64,000 nucleotides of DNA from Clostridia bacterium (GCA_018436095.1 JAHDMJ010000009.1:62001-126000), one strand, 5' to 3'; shown: positions 25,309 through 34,293, counted from the first letter of the stretch. The notes: generated by a model not told the origin, from the letters alone. A program made the numbers and translations.

Positions 25309-26952
25309 TTGTTTTCTGTTGTTTTATTTGTTCTGCTGGGAGCCTTTGTCTATTTCTTTTGGGGCGGCTTTCGTCAAAGCGTCCATATGCTGCAATTAAA
25401 CAGCTATTATCCCGAGCGCTTCCTCCAATGGCTGAAAGGCCAGCAGCGAAAAGAAGCTATTTATGTCATGGTGGCCATGGTGATTACCAGCCTTAGCTTA
25501 AGATATGGCTCTATGTCTTTGTATCTCTATTTGATTTTCCATGCCGTAATTTTTTTTGTGGTAGCGTTGATCAGAAAGAAACAGCCGGACAAAAAGCCTT
25601 TGGTTTACACCTGGCGGCTTAAGCGCCTGATGGTTACCGCCGCTCTGATCTGCATTGCTTTTATTTTGGGGCTGGGGGTATTATTCCGGGCTACCTTCTG
25701 GTGGGAGCTGCCTTTTTTATTGGCCTTTTTGAATCTGATGGTGCATACCATAGTTATTATAGCAAATTTCTTCAATGGCCCTATAGAAAAACGGATTGCC
25801 AAAGGCTTTACCGACGATGCCAAAAGAATTTTAGCCGGACACCCCGGTTTAAAAATCATCGGCGTCACCGGCAGTTACGGCAAAACCAGCACCAAGCACC
25901 TGATCAGCCAGCTTTTATCCTTGGATTATCAGGTTTTGGCCACGCCGGAAAGCTATAATACGCCTATGGGCGTGGTACGGACTATCCGGGAGAAGCTTTC
26001 TGCCACCCACCAGGTATTCATCGTGGAAATGGGGGCCAAAAAACCGGGGGATATTAAGGAAATTTGCGATATTGTCCAGCCCCATATGGGCGTTATATCT
26101 TCCATCGGCGAAATGCATCTGGATACCTTTCACAACCTGGATAATATCATCCGCACAAAGTTTGAATTGGCTGAGGCGGTAGCTAAAGAGGGCCTTGTAT
26201 TTCTGAATTACGACAACGAATATATCCGCAAGCAAAAGCTGTCCCAGCCTGTTGTCCGCTACGGATTGGGCAAGGCCGGCGAAGACAATCAGCAATTGGA
26301 TCTTTGGGCGGAAAATATAGTGTCCGGTCCCAAGGGGTCCCAATTTGATCTTTGTTTTTCCGACGGCAGAATCATAGCTTGCCAGACGAAGCTTTTGGGT
26401 AAACTTAATGTACTCAATATTGTTGCGGCAGCGGCAGTAGCCACCCGGCTGGGCGTAGAGCCCTCAAGGCTTGCTCAGGCCGTCAGCCGCCTGGAACCGG
26501 TACCTCACCGGCTGCAGCTCTTGCCTGCCGGACCCAGCTACCAAATCATTGATGACGCCTACAATTCCAATCCGGAGGGGTCCAGACAGGCTCTGGAAAC
26601 TCTGGCCTCTTTTCCGGGCTATAAAGTGATCATCACTCCCGGCATGGTGGAGTTGGGGGATCAGGAAGAAGAAATGAACCGCCGCCTGGGCCGCCATGCT
26701 GCCCGTTACTGTGATTTTATTATCATTGTAGGTCAAAACCGCAGTCCTGCCATTATGGATGGGGCCAGGCGGGCCGGGTACAATGAAAGCAATATTTATG
26801 TGGCTGATCATATTCATGATGCCCTGGAGAAGGCGGATCAGTTATCCAGGGACCTGACTGAGGAAGAAGGCCCCATGACGGTACTGCTGGAAAACGATTT
26901 GCCGGACAACTTTTTAGATAATGGCCAAGGTAAGCAAACGAGGAGGAAGTAG
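25309..26952 (+). CDS. Membrane-anchored MurF-like Mur ligase
   Basis: A 547-residue protein starting at TTG after GGGAGGAG. Residues 1 to about 155 hold four or five hydrophobic segments (first VVLFVLLGAFVYFFWGG). From about 180 the Mur ligase core is clear: ATP loop GVTGSYGKTSTKH (about 185), EMGAKKPGD, a metal-site-like SIGEMHLDTF, and the C-terminal ligase domain with IIDDAYNSNPEGSRQAL (about 413). These features match MurF, which adds D-Ala-D-Ala to UDP-MurNAc-tripeptide, but the usual soluble N-terminal UDP-binding domain is replaced by membrane helices. It is followed directly by a D-Ala-D-Ala ligase. It may act on a lipid-linked or modified precursor; whether it is the housekeeping MurF cannot be told here. 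Confidence 0.88.
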   Translation: MFSVVLFVLLGAFVYFFWGGFRQSVHMLQLNSYYPERFLQWLKGQQRKEAIYVMVAMVITSLSLRYGSMSLYLYLIFHAVIFFVVALIRKKQPDKKPLVYTWRLKRLMVTAALICIAFILGLGVLFRATFWWELPFLLAFLNLMVHTIVIIANFFNGPIEKRIAKGFTDDAKRILAGHPGLKIIGVTGSYGKTSTKHLISQLLSLDYQVLATPESYNTPMGVVRTIREKLSATHQVFIVEMGAKKPGDIKEICDIVQPHMGVISSIGEMHLDTFHNLDNIIRTKFELAEAVAKEGLVFLNYDNEYIRKQKLSQPVVRYGLGKAGEDNQQLDLWAENIVSGPKGSQFDLCFSDGRIIACQTKLLGKLNVLNIVAAAAVATRLGVEPSRLAQAVSRLEPVPHRLQLLPAGPSYQIIDDAYNSNPEGSRQALETLASFPGYKVIITPGMVELGDQEEEMNRRLGRHAARYCDFIIIVGQNRSPAIMDGARRAGYNESNIYVADHIHDALEKADQLSRDLTEEEGPMTVLLENDLPDNFLDNGQGKQTRRK

Positions 26953-26953
26953 C

Positions 26954-28159
26954 ATGAAGATCCAAATAGGCATTTTTTTTGGCGGCAAAAGTGTGGAGCA
27001 TGAGGTTTCCGTTATTACTGCGGCCCAAACAGCCGCTGCTATGGACGCTGCAAAATATGAGCTGATTCCTATATATATAACGAAAGACAATGAAATGTAC
27101 ACCGGCGCCGAACTTTTCGATGTAGTAAAATACAAGGATTTGCCGGGCTTGCTTTCCCGCAGCCAACGCATCCTGCTGATGCGGGAAAAGGGTAAGATTC
27201 AGTTGCTGCGTTATCCGGCCAAGCTTTTTGCCCAGCCCTTCATTGCCCAATTGGATCTGGCTTTTCCTATCGTTCATGGCACCAATGTGGAAGACGGCAG
27301 CCTTCAAGGATATTTCCAACTTCACGGCTTGCCTTACATCGGCTCTGACGTGGGGGCTTCGGCTTGCGGCATGGACAAATGGGTCACCAAGTGCCTGCTG
27401 CAGGGGGCCGGTTTGCCTGTATTGCCGGGATATTGCTTCCAAAGCTCTTACTATTACGGCGATCCTCAGCGAATCATCACTAAATTGGAAGAACTCTACG
27501 GCTATCCCTTGATGGTGAAGCCGGTAAATTTGGGCTCCAGCGTAGGGATCAGCGCCGCTCATGATCCGGAAGAGCTTAAAGAAAGCATTGAGCTGGCAGC
27601 CTCTTTTTCCGACCGTATATTGGCGGAGCCGATGCTGACCAATATGCGGGAAATCAATTGCGCCGTAATGGGTGATAGCGATTATACCGAAGCTTCCGCT
27701 TGTGAGGAGCCTCTTTCCACAGGTGAAATACTTAGCTACCAGGACAAATATCAGGGCGGCGGCAAAAGCCGGGCGGCTGCGGCAAAAAGCAGCGGCGGCG
27801 GCAAAGGCATGGGCAGCTCCCTCCGCAAATTGCCGGCTGATCTGGATATTGAGCAGGAAGAAGAGATCAAGATACTGGCTCAGAAGGCTTTCCTGGCTTT
27901 GAATTGCAATGGCGTTATTCGGGTTGACTTCCTGCTGGATCAGGAGGAAAATCAAATTTACATCAATGAAGTCAATACTATCCCCGGCTCTTTGGCCTTT
28001 TATCTTTGGGAAGCGGCTGGCAAACCTTTTCGTCAGATGACGGAGGAGTTAGTCCAACTGGCTCTTAAGCGCCAGCGGGCTCAGGAAAGGCTGATCTGGT
28101 CAAACGAAGTCAATATCTTATCCGGTATGCAATGGGGAACAAAAGGGGTTAAACAATAA
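26954..28159 (+). CDS. ddl: D-alanine-D-alanine ligase with enlarged omega loop
   Basis: ATP-grasp ligase that joins two D-Ala (or D-Ala to another D-residue). The N-terminal signature is FFGGKSVEHEVSVITA, the ATP-grasp region includes YPLMVKPVNLGSSVGIS, and the C-terminal metal site is INEVNTIPGSLAFYLWE. The omega loop, which sets acceptor choice, reads SYQDKY, then a Gly/Ser/Ala/Lys-rich insertion, then LPADL (about residues 261-293); the retained YxxKY favours D-Ala over D-lactate. The insertion brings the protein to 401 residues, longer than the usual 310-370. The ATG at 26954 follows GAGGAGG. It overlaps the next gene by one base. Confidence 0.92.
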   Translation: MKIQIGIFFGGKSVEHEVSVITAAQTAAAMDAAKYELIPIYITKDNEMYTGAELFDVVKYKDLPGLLSRSQRILLMREKGKIQLLRYPAKLFAQPFIAQLDLAFPIVHGTNVEDGSLQGYFQLHGLPYIGSDVGASACGMDKWVTKCLLQGAGLPVLPGYCFQSSYYYGDPQRIITKLEELYGYPLMVKPVNLGSSVGISAAHDPEELKESIELAASFSDRILAEPMLTNMREINCAVMGDSDYTEASACEEPLSTGEILSYQDKYQGGGKSRAAAAKSSGGGKGMGSSLRKLPADLDIEQEEEIKILAQKAFLALNCNGVIRVDFLLDQEENQIYINEVNTIPGSLAFYLWEAAGKPFRQMTEELVQLALKRQRAQERLIWSNEVNILSGMQWGTKGVKQ

Positions 28160-29952
28160 TGGTGCAAAAAACATGGTTTCAAGTTGGCTTAAGAGTACTG
28201 GAGTGCTTTATGGCCAGTATTTTTGGTCTGATCATATTAGAACGCTGCAATCAGGGAGGCACGGCGGCGGTTTACCAGTGGCTGATTCAATCTCCTTGGC
28301 TGGCTTGTCTTGAGATTGCCGTCTTAGCCCTTCTTTACGGCTTATTTCGAGCTTTCTTTCAGCGGCCCTTGCTGCCTTTTGCAATTTATGGCGCCCTAAT
28401 CTATTTTTTGGGGACCGCCAACTATTACAAGATTTTTTACCGCAGTGAGCCTCTGATTCCTTATGATGCCTTTAATTTGCCGGCGGCTGCTTCCATTGCC
28501 GATAATATGCACTTTTCTTTCGACCCCGGCTTACTGTTCAATTTACTGTTTTTTATTGTCTGCCTATTCTTGGTGTGGTTTGGACAAAAAAAACTGTATC
28601 AGTCTTTGCCGGTGAAGCTTATCTGGCGGGTGGCCGTAATATTCTGTATTGCCGTGCCTTTTTTCGGCTATTTTACCAAAATACCTCACCTGCAGGCTTT
28701 AGGCGTTGAAGATATCCGTTACAATCAATTTCTCAACTACCGGACTAACGGCTTTACTATTTCTATGCTGATGAATCTTTCCGACAGCGGGGTGGACATG
28801 CCCCAGGGATATGGAGCTAATACATTGCAGGCTGTCCGCCGGGAACTGCAGGATGCTGATGAGCCGGCGCCTCTGGGTCATCCGGAAGGACAACCCCATA
28901 TTATTGTTTTACAGATGGAGGCCTATGGGGACCCCCGTATAATCGATCCCAGAATCGAATACGGCAAAGATCCTTTTGAGCCATTGGCGCCTCATAGCGG
29001 AGAGATCCAGTTTTTTGACACAGTAACTTCAACCATTGGCGGCGGTACTGCCAATACGGAGTACGAGCTGCTTACCGGCTATAATATGTATTTCTGTCCG
29101 CCGGGGGTGACGCCCTTCATCCGCTATGTCAATAAGCCCAAACCCAGTTTAGTCCGGGAGCTGGCAGACCAAGGCTATAGAACGGTAGCCATGCATCCTC
29201 ATGTGGGCAGCTTTTATAACCGCAGCATTGTTTACCCCAATCTGGGCTTTCAGCGGTTTGTTACCCAGGAAGAGTTTGAAGATCCCCGTTATGTGGGTTA
29301 CTATATTTCCGACGAGGATTACAGCAAAAAAATTATTGAACTGTATGAAGAAGAAAAAGAGCAGGGGCCCCTTTTCCTCTTTACCGTATCCATCCAAAAC
29401 CATGGCCCCTACAGCTATCCGGAAATTCACCGGCCTTATCCTGTCAAGCTGAAGGATGGACTGGTTCTGGATGAGGTCCAAGTACAGGAGCTGGAGACCT
29501 ATGGAGCCAACATATGGGACAGCAGCGCTGCCTTGGCCTCACTGATGGACTACTTTTCCCAGGTGGAGGAGCCGGTATTGTTTTTGGTTTATGGTGACCA
29601 CCAGGCCTCCTGGTCCTGGGCTAAAGGCTTACCCAGCAGTCCGGAACAGGATTTGAAAAAATATATTACAAAAAGCTTTTTCTGGGCAAACTATCCTTTA
29701 GAAAGCGATGGCCGCGGTATGATCAGCTCTTCCGGTCTGGCTCCCGAAATCCTGCGGCGGGCGGGCTTGGATTTGTCATTATATAACAAAGGCATTGCCT
29801 TGCAATTTCAGGATATCTTGGCCTATAATGTTGCTGTGACGGTAGAAAATGATGGCGCCGTAGATTATGTTAATGCTGAAAGGCTGGACAAGTTCCATAT
29901 GATTCAGTATGATCGTATGTTTGGGAAAAACTATCTGGGCAAAGTCCGGTAA
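28159..29952 (+). CDS. LtaS-like sulfatase-fold membrane protein
   Basis: A 597-residue protein with an N-terminal membrane domain of about five helices (to about residue 180) and an extracellular alkaline-phosphatase-superfamily domain. Visible are the first metal ligand region IIVLQMEAYGDP, the probable nucleophilic Thr in GGGTANTEYELLTGY, and the late metal-binding VYGDHQASW. This is the architecture of lipoteichoic acid synthase and related phosphoglycerol transferases. Start and preceding stop overlap, so it is coupled to the ligase gene. The role is probably transfer of a polyol phosphate onto an envelope glycolipid, but substrate specificity is not visible. Confidence 0.88.
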   Translation: MVQKTWFQVGLRVLECFMASIFGLIILERCNQGGTAAVYQWLIQSPWLACLEIAVLALLYGLFRAFFQRPLLPFAIYGALIYFLGTANYYKIFYRSEPLIPYDAFNLPAAASIADNMHFSFDPGLLFNLLFFIVCLFLVWFGQKKLYQSLPVKLIWRVAVIFCIAVPFFGYFTKIPHLQALGVEDIRYNQFLNYRTNGFTISMLMNLSDSGVDMPQGYGANTLQAVRRELQDADEPAPLGHPEGQPHIIVLQMEAYGDPRIIDPRIEYGKDPFEPLAPHSGEIQFFDTVTSTIGGGTANTEYELLTGYNMYFCPPGVTPFIRYVNKPKPSLVRELADQGYRTVAMHPHVGSFYNRSIVYPNLGFQRFVTQEEFEDPRYVGYYISDEDYSKKIIELYEEEKEQGPLFLFTVSIQNHGPYSYPEIHRPYPVKLKDGLVLDEVQVQELETYGANIWDSSAALASLMDYFSQVEEPVLFLVYGDHQASWSWAKGLPSSPEQDLKKYITKSFFWANYPLESDGRGMISSSGLAPEILRRAGLDLSLYNKGIALQFQDILAYNVAVTVENDGAVDYVNAERLDKFHMIQYDRMFGKNYLGKVR

Positions 29953-29975
29953 AACCGGCAAGAGGGGATATGGTT

Positions 29976-31025
29976 ATGATAGGAAAGGAATGGAAGACGA
30001 TTGTACGGCTATTTACCTTGCCGGCGGTGATGGTGGTAGCTTTAGGGGGAATGATTTTTTGGTATGATGGGGTAGCCCTGGCAGCGGAACAGGTTTTGGA
30101 CCCGGATAAGGTGATGACAACCGTTGCCAAAGCCCATCCTATTGAGCCCCTGTTGCTGCCTGGTGAAGATAGCCGTTTTCCCACCGCATACCGGGAGGAA
30201 ACAAAGGATCTGGCAGTTACAGCCCATCAGATTTATCAAGGCTTTTTGATCCTGGTAAATTATGAGCATCTTTTGCCTGAGGATTTTCTGCCGGAGGAAT
30301 TAACCGTAGTCAATGATATGGTGGATGAAGCGGGAGAGTCACAATTCCGGGTTAACAAGGCCCGGCTCCAAGTCAATAAGACGGCGGCGGAGCAGCTTTT
30401 GGCCATGTCAAGATATGCTTATGAAAAGGACGGTATAACCGGCTACCTGCTGCAAAGCGGCCACCGGGATTTTTCTTATCAAAAGGCCTTGTATCACAAT
30501 AAAGTCCAATATTACAGAGGCCTGGGCTATGGTGACGGCGATGCTGCAACCGCCGCTGCTGTTTGGGTGGCCAGACCCTTCGAAAGTGAGCATCATACCG
30601 GCTTGGCCATGGATGTTTCCAGCCGCAGCCATCCCGGTTTGCAAACCTCTTATTATCAGACGGACAATGGCCTTTGGTTGGATGAAAATTGCTGGCGCTT
30701 TGGGTTTGTGGTCCGCTACCCTGAAGCAAAAACAGAAATCACAAAAATCGGCTATGAGCCCTGGCATCTTCGTTATGTGGGCCGGCCCCACAGCGACTAT
30801 ATCCGTCAGCAGGACTGGTGTCTGGAGGAGTATTACGATTTCTTATATAAAGAAGGGGGCTATACTTTCCGGGACGAAGAGGGTGATATCTGGCAGGTGG
30901 ATTACCAGCCTTTGGGCTCGGGCACCATTAAGGTACCTGCCCATAGGCCCTATACCATATCCGGTGACGGCAGCAAGGGCTTTGTTATCACCACTTTGTT
31001 GGAATCCGTTTCTGCCGCTCATTAG
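29976..31025 (+). CDS. VanY-like D-alanyl-D-alanine carboxypeptidase (M15)
   Basis: A 349-residue exported zinc peptidase. An N-terminal hydrophobic signal or anchor (VRLFTLPAVMVVALGGMIFW) is followed by a catalytic domain with the M15 zinc motifs SEHHTGLAMDVSS and EPWHLRYVG plus SGHRDFSYQ. Such enzymes trim the terminal D-Ala from peptidoglycan stems. The ATG at 29976 is eight bases after AGAGGGG; the ATG at 29970 is too close. As the last gene of the cluster with a D-Ala-D-Ala ligase and a MurF-like ligase, it recalls the logic of glycopeptide-resistance operons, but no VanH, VanX or two-component system is present. Confidence 0.9.
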   Translation: MIGKEWKTIVRLFTLPAVMVVALGGMIFWYDGVALAAEQVLDPDKVMTTVAKAHPIEPLLLPGEDSRFPTAYREETKDLAVTAHQIYQGFLILVNYEHLLPEDFLPEELTVVNDMVDEAGESQFRVNKARLQVNKTAAEQLLAMSRYAYEKDGITGYLLQSGHRDFSYQKALYHNKVQYYRGLGYGDGDAATAAAVWVARPFESEHHTGLAMDVSSRSHPGLQTSYYQTDNGLWLDENCWRFGFVVRYPEAKTEITKIGYEPWHLRYVGRPHSDYIRQQDWCLEEYYDFLYKEGGYTFRDEEGDIWQVDYQPLGSGTIKVPAHRPYTISGDGSKGFVITTLLESVSAAH

Positions 31026-31046
31026 GGTGATAAGAAGAAACACGAA

Positions 31047-31101
31047 GGGGGTGTCTCAAAACAGCGCTGAAAAGAGCTGAGGAGGGCCACCCTCTTTTTT
31101 T
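31047..31101 (+). terminator. Terminator of the envelope cluster
   Basis: GGGGGTG (31047-31053) pairs with CACCCTC (31088-31094), followed by seven T residues; the loop holds a smaller CAGCGCTG palindrome. Confidence 0.8.
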
Positions 31102-31182
31102 GTTTTTCGCTCTTTTCGGCATCCGCCAATCCCCTCTAGCCAGCTAAGACAAACTGTTGTGCTGAACTTTCTTAAAAGGCTA

Positions 31183-31220
31183 TTGACAATATGAAATCTA
31201 TTTTATATACTTTAAGTATA
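31183..31220 (+). promoter_or_regulatory. Promoter and palindromic operator of the second TetR gene
   Basis: TTGACA (31183-31188), 17-base spacer, TATACT (31206-31211). The -10 lies inside the palindrome TATACTT-T-AAGTATA (31206-31220), a plausible autoregulatory TetR site. Confidence 0.75.
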
Positions 31221-31242
31221 CTAATTAGATTGGGGAGTTGCG

Positions 31243-31911
31243 ATGATGAACGGATATCGCAGAGAGCGGGTAGCTACATTACATAAAGAGAACATCATGC
31301 GGGCGGCGGAGCATCTTTTTCTTGAAAAAAGCTTCATTCAGACGACTATCCAGGAAATATCCAAGCTGTCCGGCTATAGCCGGCGGACGATTTATGCTTA
31401 TTTTGTAAGTAAAGAGGATATTTTATATCACATTTCTCTGCAAAAGCTGTTGATTTTGCAGAAAGAGGTTATTGATATCATTGAGTCGGCGGCCAGCTTT
31501 CAAGAGAAATACGAGGAGTTTTGTGAGGCGATGACCCGGTTCCATCAGGCGTCGATCCAGTCTTTTAACGAATTGGGAGCTTATGGAGCTTACGGGACTA
31601 AAGATGCGGAGGGGCAGGAACCTGCGGTAATTGCCGATATCGTTGATTCTGTCACTGTGATATGCACCCTGCTGGCTGAGCTGATTGAAAACGGCAAAGA
31701 GCAGGGATTGGTAGCCGAGGATGTGGAGCCGGCGGCGGCGGGCCAAATCCTTTGGGCGGCTATTTCATCCCTGCTGGATTTAATCAAAGTCAAAAAGAAT
31801 TATATTACTGCCGGCCTGCAAATGGACGATAAACAGTTTTTATCCTATGGTTTTCACCAACTGCTTAATTCACTGCTGGCCCGGCGGCTGCCCTCTCTTA
31901 ACGGGATTTAA
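31243..31911 (+). CDS. TetR/AcrR family transcriptional regulator
   Basis: A 222-residue regulator. The DNA-binding domain is ENIMRAAEHLFLEKSFIQTT followed by IQEISKLSGYSRRTIYAYF and VSKEDILYHI (about residues 12-60). The C-terminal domain is helical and poorly conserved. GGGGAG lies before the ATGATG; either ATG could be used. It is convergent with the decarboxylase gene, the stops overlapping by four bases. Target genes besides its own palindromic promoter are not evident. Confidence 0.9.
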   Translation: MMNGYRRERVATLHKENIMRAAEHLFLEKSFIQTTIQEISKLSGYSRRTIYAYFVSKEDILYHISLQKLLILQKEVIDIIESAASFQEKYEEFCEAMTRFHQASIQSFNELGAYGAYGTKDAEGQEPAVIADIVDSVTVICTLLAELIENGKEQGLVAEDVEPAAAGQILWAAISSLLDLIKVKKNYITAGLQMDDKQFLSYGFHQLLNSLLARRLPSLNGI

Positions 31912-33323
31912 AACCGGCGGCTGATCACTTGGCGGGCAGATTCCTCCATGGAACGGTAGGCAGCTATCACATCGGCTTCTTCCGTCATCCAATTGGTTAT
32001 GCATACTCTGAGGGCCGGCTTATTTAAATAAGGCACATAATTGGAATAAGTAATTCCCGCCTTTTGTACTTCACCGAGGATCTCCTTAATCAGATCCTCG
32101 GTGATTTTTTCCGGGGAGAGATTCAGGGTGAACGCAACCACATTGCTTCTGACTTCATTTAACAGGCGAAAGCAGTCGCTGTTTTTGATCATCTCCCCAT
32201 AAAGGCGGCACATAGCTACATTGCGCCGGCAGATATCGGCATAACCGGCTTTGCCGTAGGCCAACATGGTAAACCAGGCAGGCAGTGCCCGCAGGCGGCG
32301 GGAGCCTTCCGGCGTCAGATGATGGTGAACGGTATTCTCAGAGGCCAAAGGGCCGGGAGTAAGCTCATTGCTAAAGCTTTGATACTGTTCATGGAGATGG
32401 CGGGTTAAAACGATAGCGCCATCATAGGGTACATTCAGCCATTTATGGGTATCCATGGTCAGAGAATCGGCAGAAGAAAGCAGCCGGAAACGGTCTTGCC
32501 ATTCCGGCACACAGGCCATTAAACCGCCAAAGGCCCCGTCTGCGTGCAGCCAAAAACCATAGCGCTCTTTGAGTTCGGCAATGGCATTTAAGTCATCGAT
32601 ATCACCGCTGTTTGCCGTGCCGATATTGGCAATGTAAATCAAGGGGCGGCTTTGATCCCTGGAAGCCAGATAATCCTTTAAAGCCTGAATATCCACAGCC
32701 TCCCGTCCCGGCAGCAGGGGAAGGGCATGGATATTGCGGCCAAAGCCGGCCATAGAGGCAGCCTTGTAGTTGGCCCCATGGGTCAAGCCGGAAGCGATAT
32801 CCGGGCGGGGTAAGCCGTATAGTCCTTCTTCGCTGGCGGAGTGGCCTTTTTGGGCGGCCGCCCATTGTCTGGCGCAGGTAAGGGCCACAAAAGCGCTGGT
32901 AGTGGCGCCGGAAACGAAAGCGCCCTGAAAGCTGCCGGGCAGCCCCAGAAGATCCCGGACAAACTGGAGGGCTTCCTGCTCAATTTGCCGGTCCAGGCTT
33001 CCCGGCTGTCCGAAGGCGTTTTGGTCGATCAGGGAAGTATACCAATCGCCGGCTAAAGCCGCCGGAGTGACGCCGCCGATAACGTAGCCGAAATAGCGGG
33101 AGCCGGAGCTGGCCGGTACCCAGGGCAGATAATGCTTGCGAAAAAAGTCCTGAACCTTTTCGGCGCCCAAGCCTTCGGCAGGCAAAGCCGAGGCAGGAGC
33201 GCCGGGAAAACCGGGCTCAACCTTTTGTTCCGAACGTTTTGCCAAAAAAGCCAAAGCATCCTCATAGGTCTGCTGCAGAATGGATTCTTGCTTTTCTAAA
33301 TCTTCTTTTAAAATAGGGTACAT
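31908..33323 (-). CDS. Pyridoxal-dependent group II decarboxylase
   Basis: A 471-residue PLP enzyme of the aromatic-L-amino-acid/glutamate decarboxylase family. The PLP lysine is in SLTMDTHKWLNVPYDGAI, the ring-stacking and Asp motifs are in WLHADGAFGGLMACV, and an early GGVTPAALAGDW matches the family N-terminus. The ATG at 33323 lies seven bases after AGGAGG; upstream in-frame codons fall in a structured leader. The substrate (aromatic amino acid, glutamate or another) cannot be told from sequence. It stands alone on the - strand, convergent with the TetR gene. Confidence 0.9.
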   Translation of the reverse strand: MYPILKEDLEKQESILQQTYEDALAFLAKRSEQKVEPGFPGAPASALPAEGLGAEKVQDFFRKHYLPWVPASSGSRYFGYVIGGVTPAALAGDWYTSLIDQNAFGQPGSLDRQIEQEALQFVRDLLGLPGSFQGAFVSGATTSAFVALTCARQWAAAQKGHSASEEGLYGLPRPDIASGLTHGANYKAASMAGFGRNIHALPLLPGREAVDIQALKDYLASRDQSRPLIYIANIGTANSGDIDDLNAIAELKERYGFWLHADGAFGGLMACVPEWQDRFRLLSSADSLTMDTHKWLNVPYDGAIVLTRHLHEQYQSFSNELTPGPLASENTVHHHLTPEGSRRLRALPAWFTMLAYGKAGYADICRRNVAMCRLYGEMIKNSDCFRLLNEVRSNVVAFTLNLSPEKITEDLIKEILGEVQKAGITYSNYVPYLNKPALRVCITNWMTEEADVIAAYRSMEESARQVISRRF

Positions 33324-33346
33324 AAAAAAACCTCCTGCCTTATTAA

Positions 33347-33387
33347 GAGACACCACATGCCAAGAGCATGAGTAACATTGATGTCTC
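33347..33387 (-). promoter_or_regulatory. Hairpin in the decarboxylase leader
   Basis: On the - strand GAGACA and TGTCTC enclose a second hairpin CATGC/GCATG, ending shortly before the AGGAGG site. Placement suggests control of translation or RNA stability; no known riboswitch class was recognised. Confidence 0.4.
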
Positions 33388-33470
33388 CTGCATGTCCCCA
33401 TTTTATCACATTAATTTAGGTTCGGCTGCAAAAAAACGGCTGCCGTTGAAGACAGGCCGTAAAATTTGCT

Positions 33471-33487
33471 GCTCAAAAATCGGCGCC
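33471..33487 (+). repeat. Solitary CAAAA-core repeat copy
   Basis: GCTCAAAAATCGGCGCC shares the GCTCAAAAATCG start of the copies at 23883 and 24085 (inverted), then diverges. It lies between the decarboxylase and DUF421 genes. Confidence 0.35.
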
Positions 33488-33490
33488 GGC

Positions 33491-34213
33491 TTAACTGTAG
33501 GGCGTATGCTTATACATATCTTGATTTTTGGGAAAAACGATTAACTGATTATCGCTGTTTAGCGTAGCATAAAAAACTTGCTTGGGACTGATGATGCCCT
33601 GGTTCAGAAGCTCGCTGGCCAGCCAATTTTCATCCAGGCCGGCACCGGCAAGGTTTTCCCGCATTATTACGCCGTCCATAATCAAGGAAAGGCCGGGAAC
33701 ATCCTGCTTGACCTGTAAAGCCATATCATTGGTGGTCAGAGGCCGGTTTTTGCTTTTGGGCAGAAAGCTGATTAAGCCGTTAGGCTCCATAATGGCGTAT
33801 TCCAGATCGTCAATATTGAAGTAGCCGGCGTTTCTGCACTGGGCAAGAAAATCGTGGATATCTACTTTTACTATTTTCATGTTGTTGGGCAAAAGCTTGC
33901 CTTTATCCATCAGGATAATGGGATTGCCGTTTAAAAACTTTCTCAGTTTCAAACTTTTTAGGGTAATCAAAGAAAAACTTACGGCAATCAGGAAATAGAC
34001 AGTCATGGCAATAACAAAATAGTGATAGGGCTGCTCCCGGTCAAAGGACATCTCAGCCGCTATGGAACCGATGGAAATACCGATACAGTAATCAAAGTAG
34101 GTTAATTGAGAAATCTGTTTATAGCCCATAATTTTTGTCAAAAGAAACAGGATTATTGCCGAAACTAACGCCCGCATGGAAATATCCAGGACGCCAATTA
34201 AAAATTCACCCAC
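33491..34213 (-). CDS. YetF/DUF421 family membrane protein
   Basis: A 240-residue protein starting at GTG. Three N-terminal hydrophobic helices (for example VSAIILFLLTKIMGYKQ, VIAMTVYFLIAVSFSLITL) are followed by the soluble YetF domain with NGNPIILMDKGKLLPNN, DIDDLEYAIMEPNGLISFLP and a C-terminal region. Several sporulating Firmicutes carry many such paralogues; some have been linked to spore properties, but function is poorly defined. It is read in the same direction as the two flanking - strand genes, with gaps that suggest separate promoters. Confidence 0.88.
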   Translation of the reverse strand: MGEFLIGVLDISMRALVSAIILFLLTKIMGYKQISQLTYFDYCIGISIGSIAAEMSFDREQPYHYFVIAMTVYFLIAVSFSLITLKSLKLRKFLNGNPIILMDKGKLLPNNMKIVKVDIHDFLAQCRNAGYFNIDDLEYAIMEPNGLISFLPKSKNRPLTTNDMALQVKQDVPGLSLIMDGVIMRENLAGAGLDENWLASELLNQGIISPKQVFYATLNSDNQLIVFPKNQDMYKHTPYS

Positions 34214-34293
34214 TGCTGACCCTCTTTTCCCGAAAATCCGCCGGCGCTATCCGTCATAAGCGGTGACTCTATTATGGGTTGGGGCAGGAAGAG

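Noticed and set aside
26753-27955. 400-codon frame antisense to the D-Ala-D-Ala ligase gene
   Set aside because: A shadow of the real gene with no family features; the + strand encodes intact ATP-grasp motifs.
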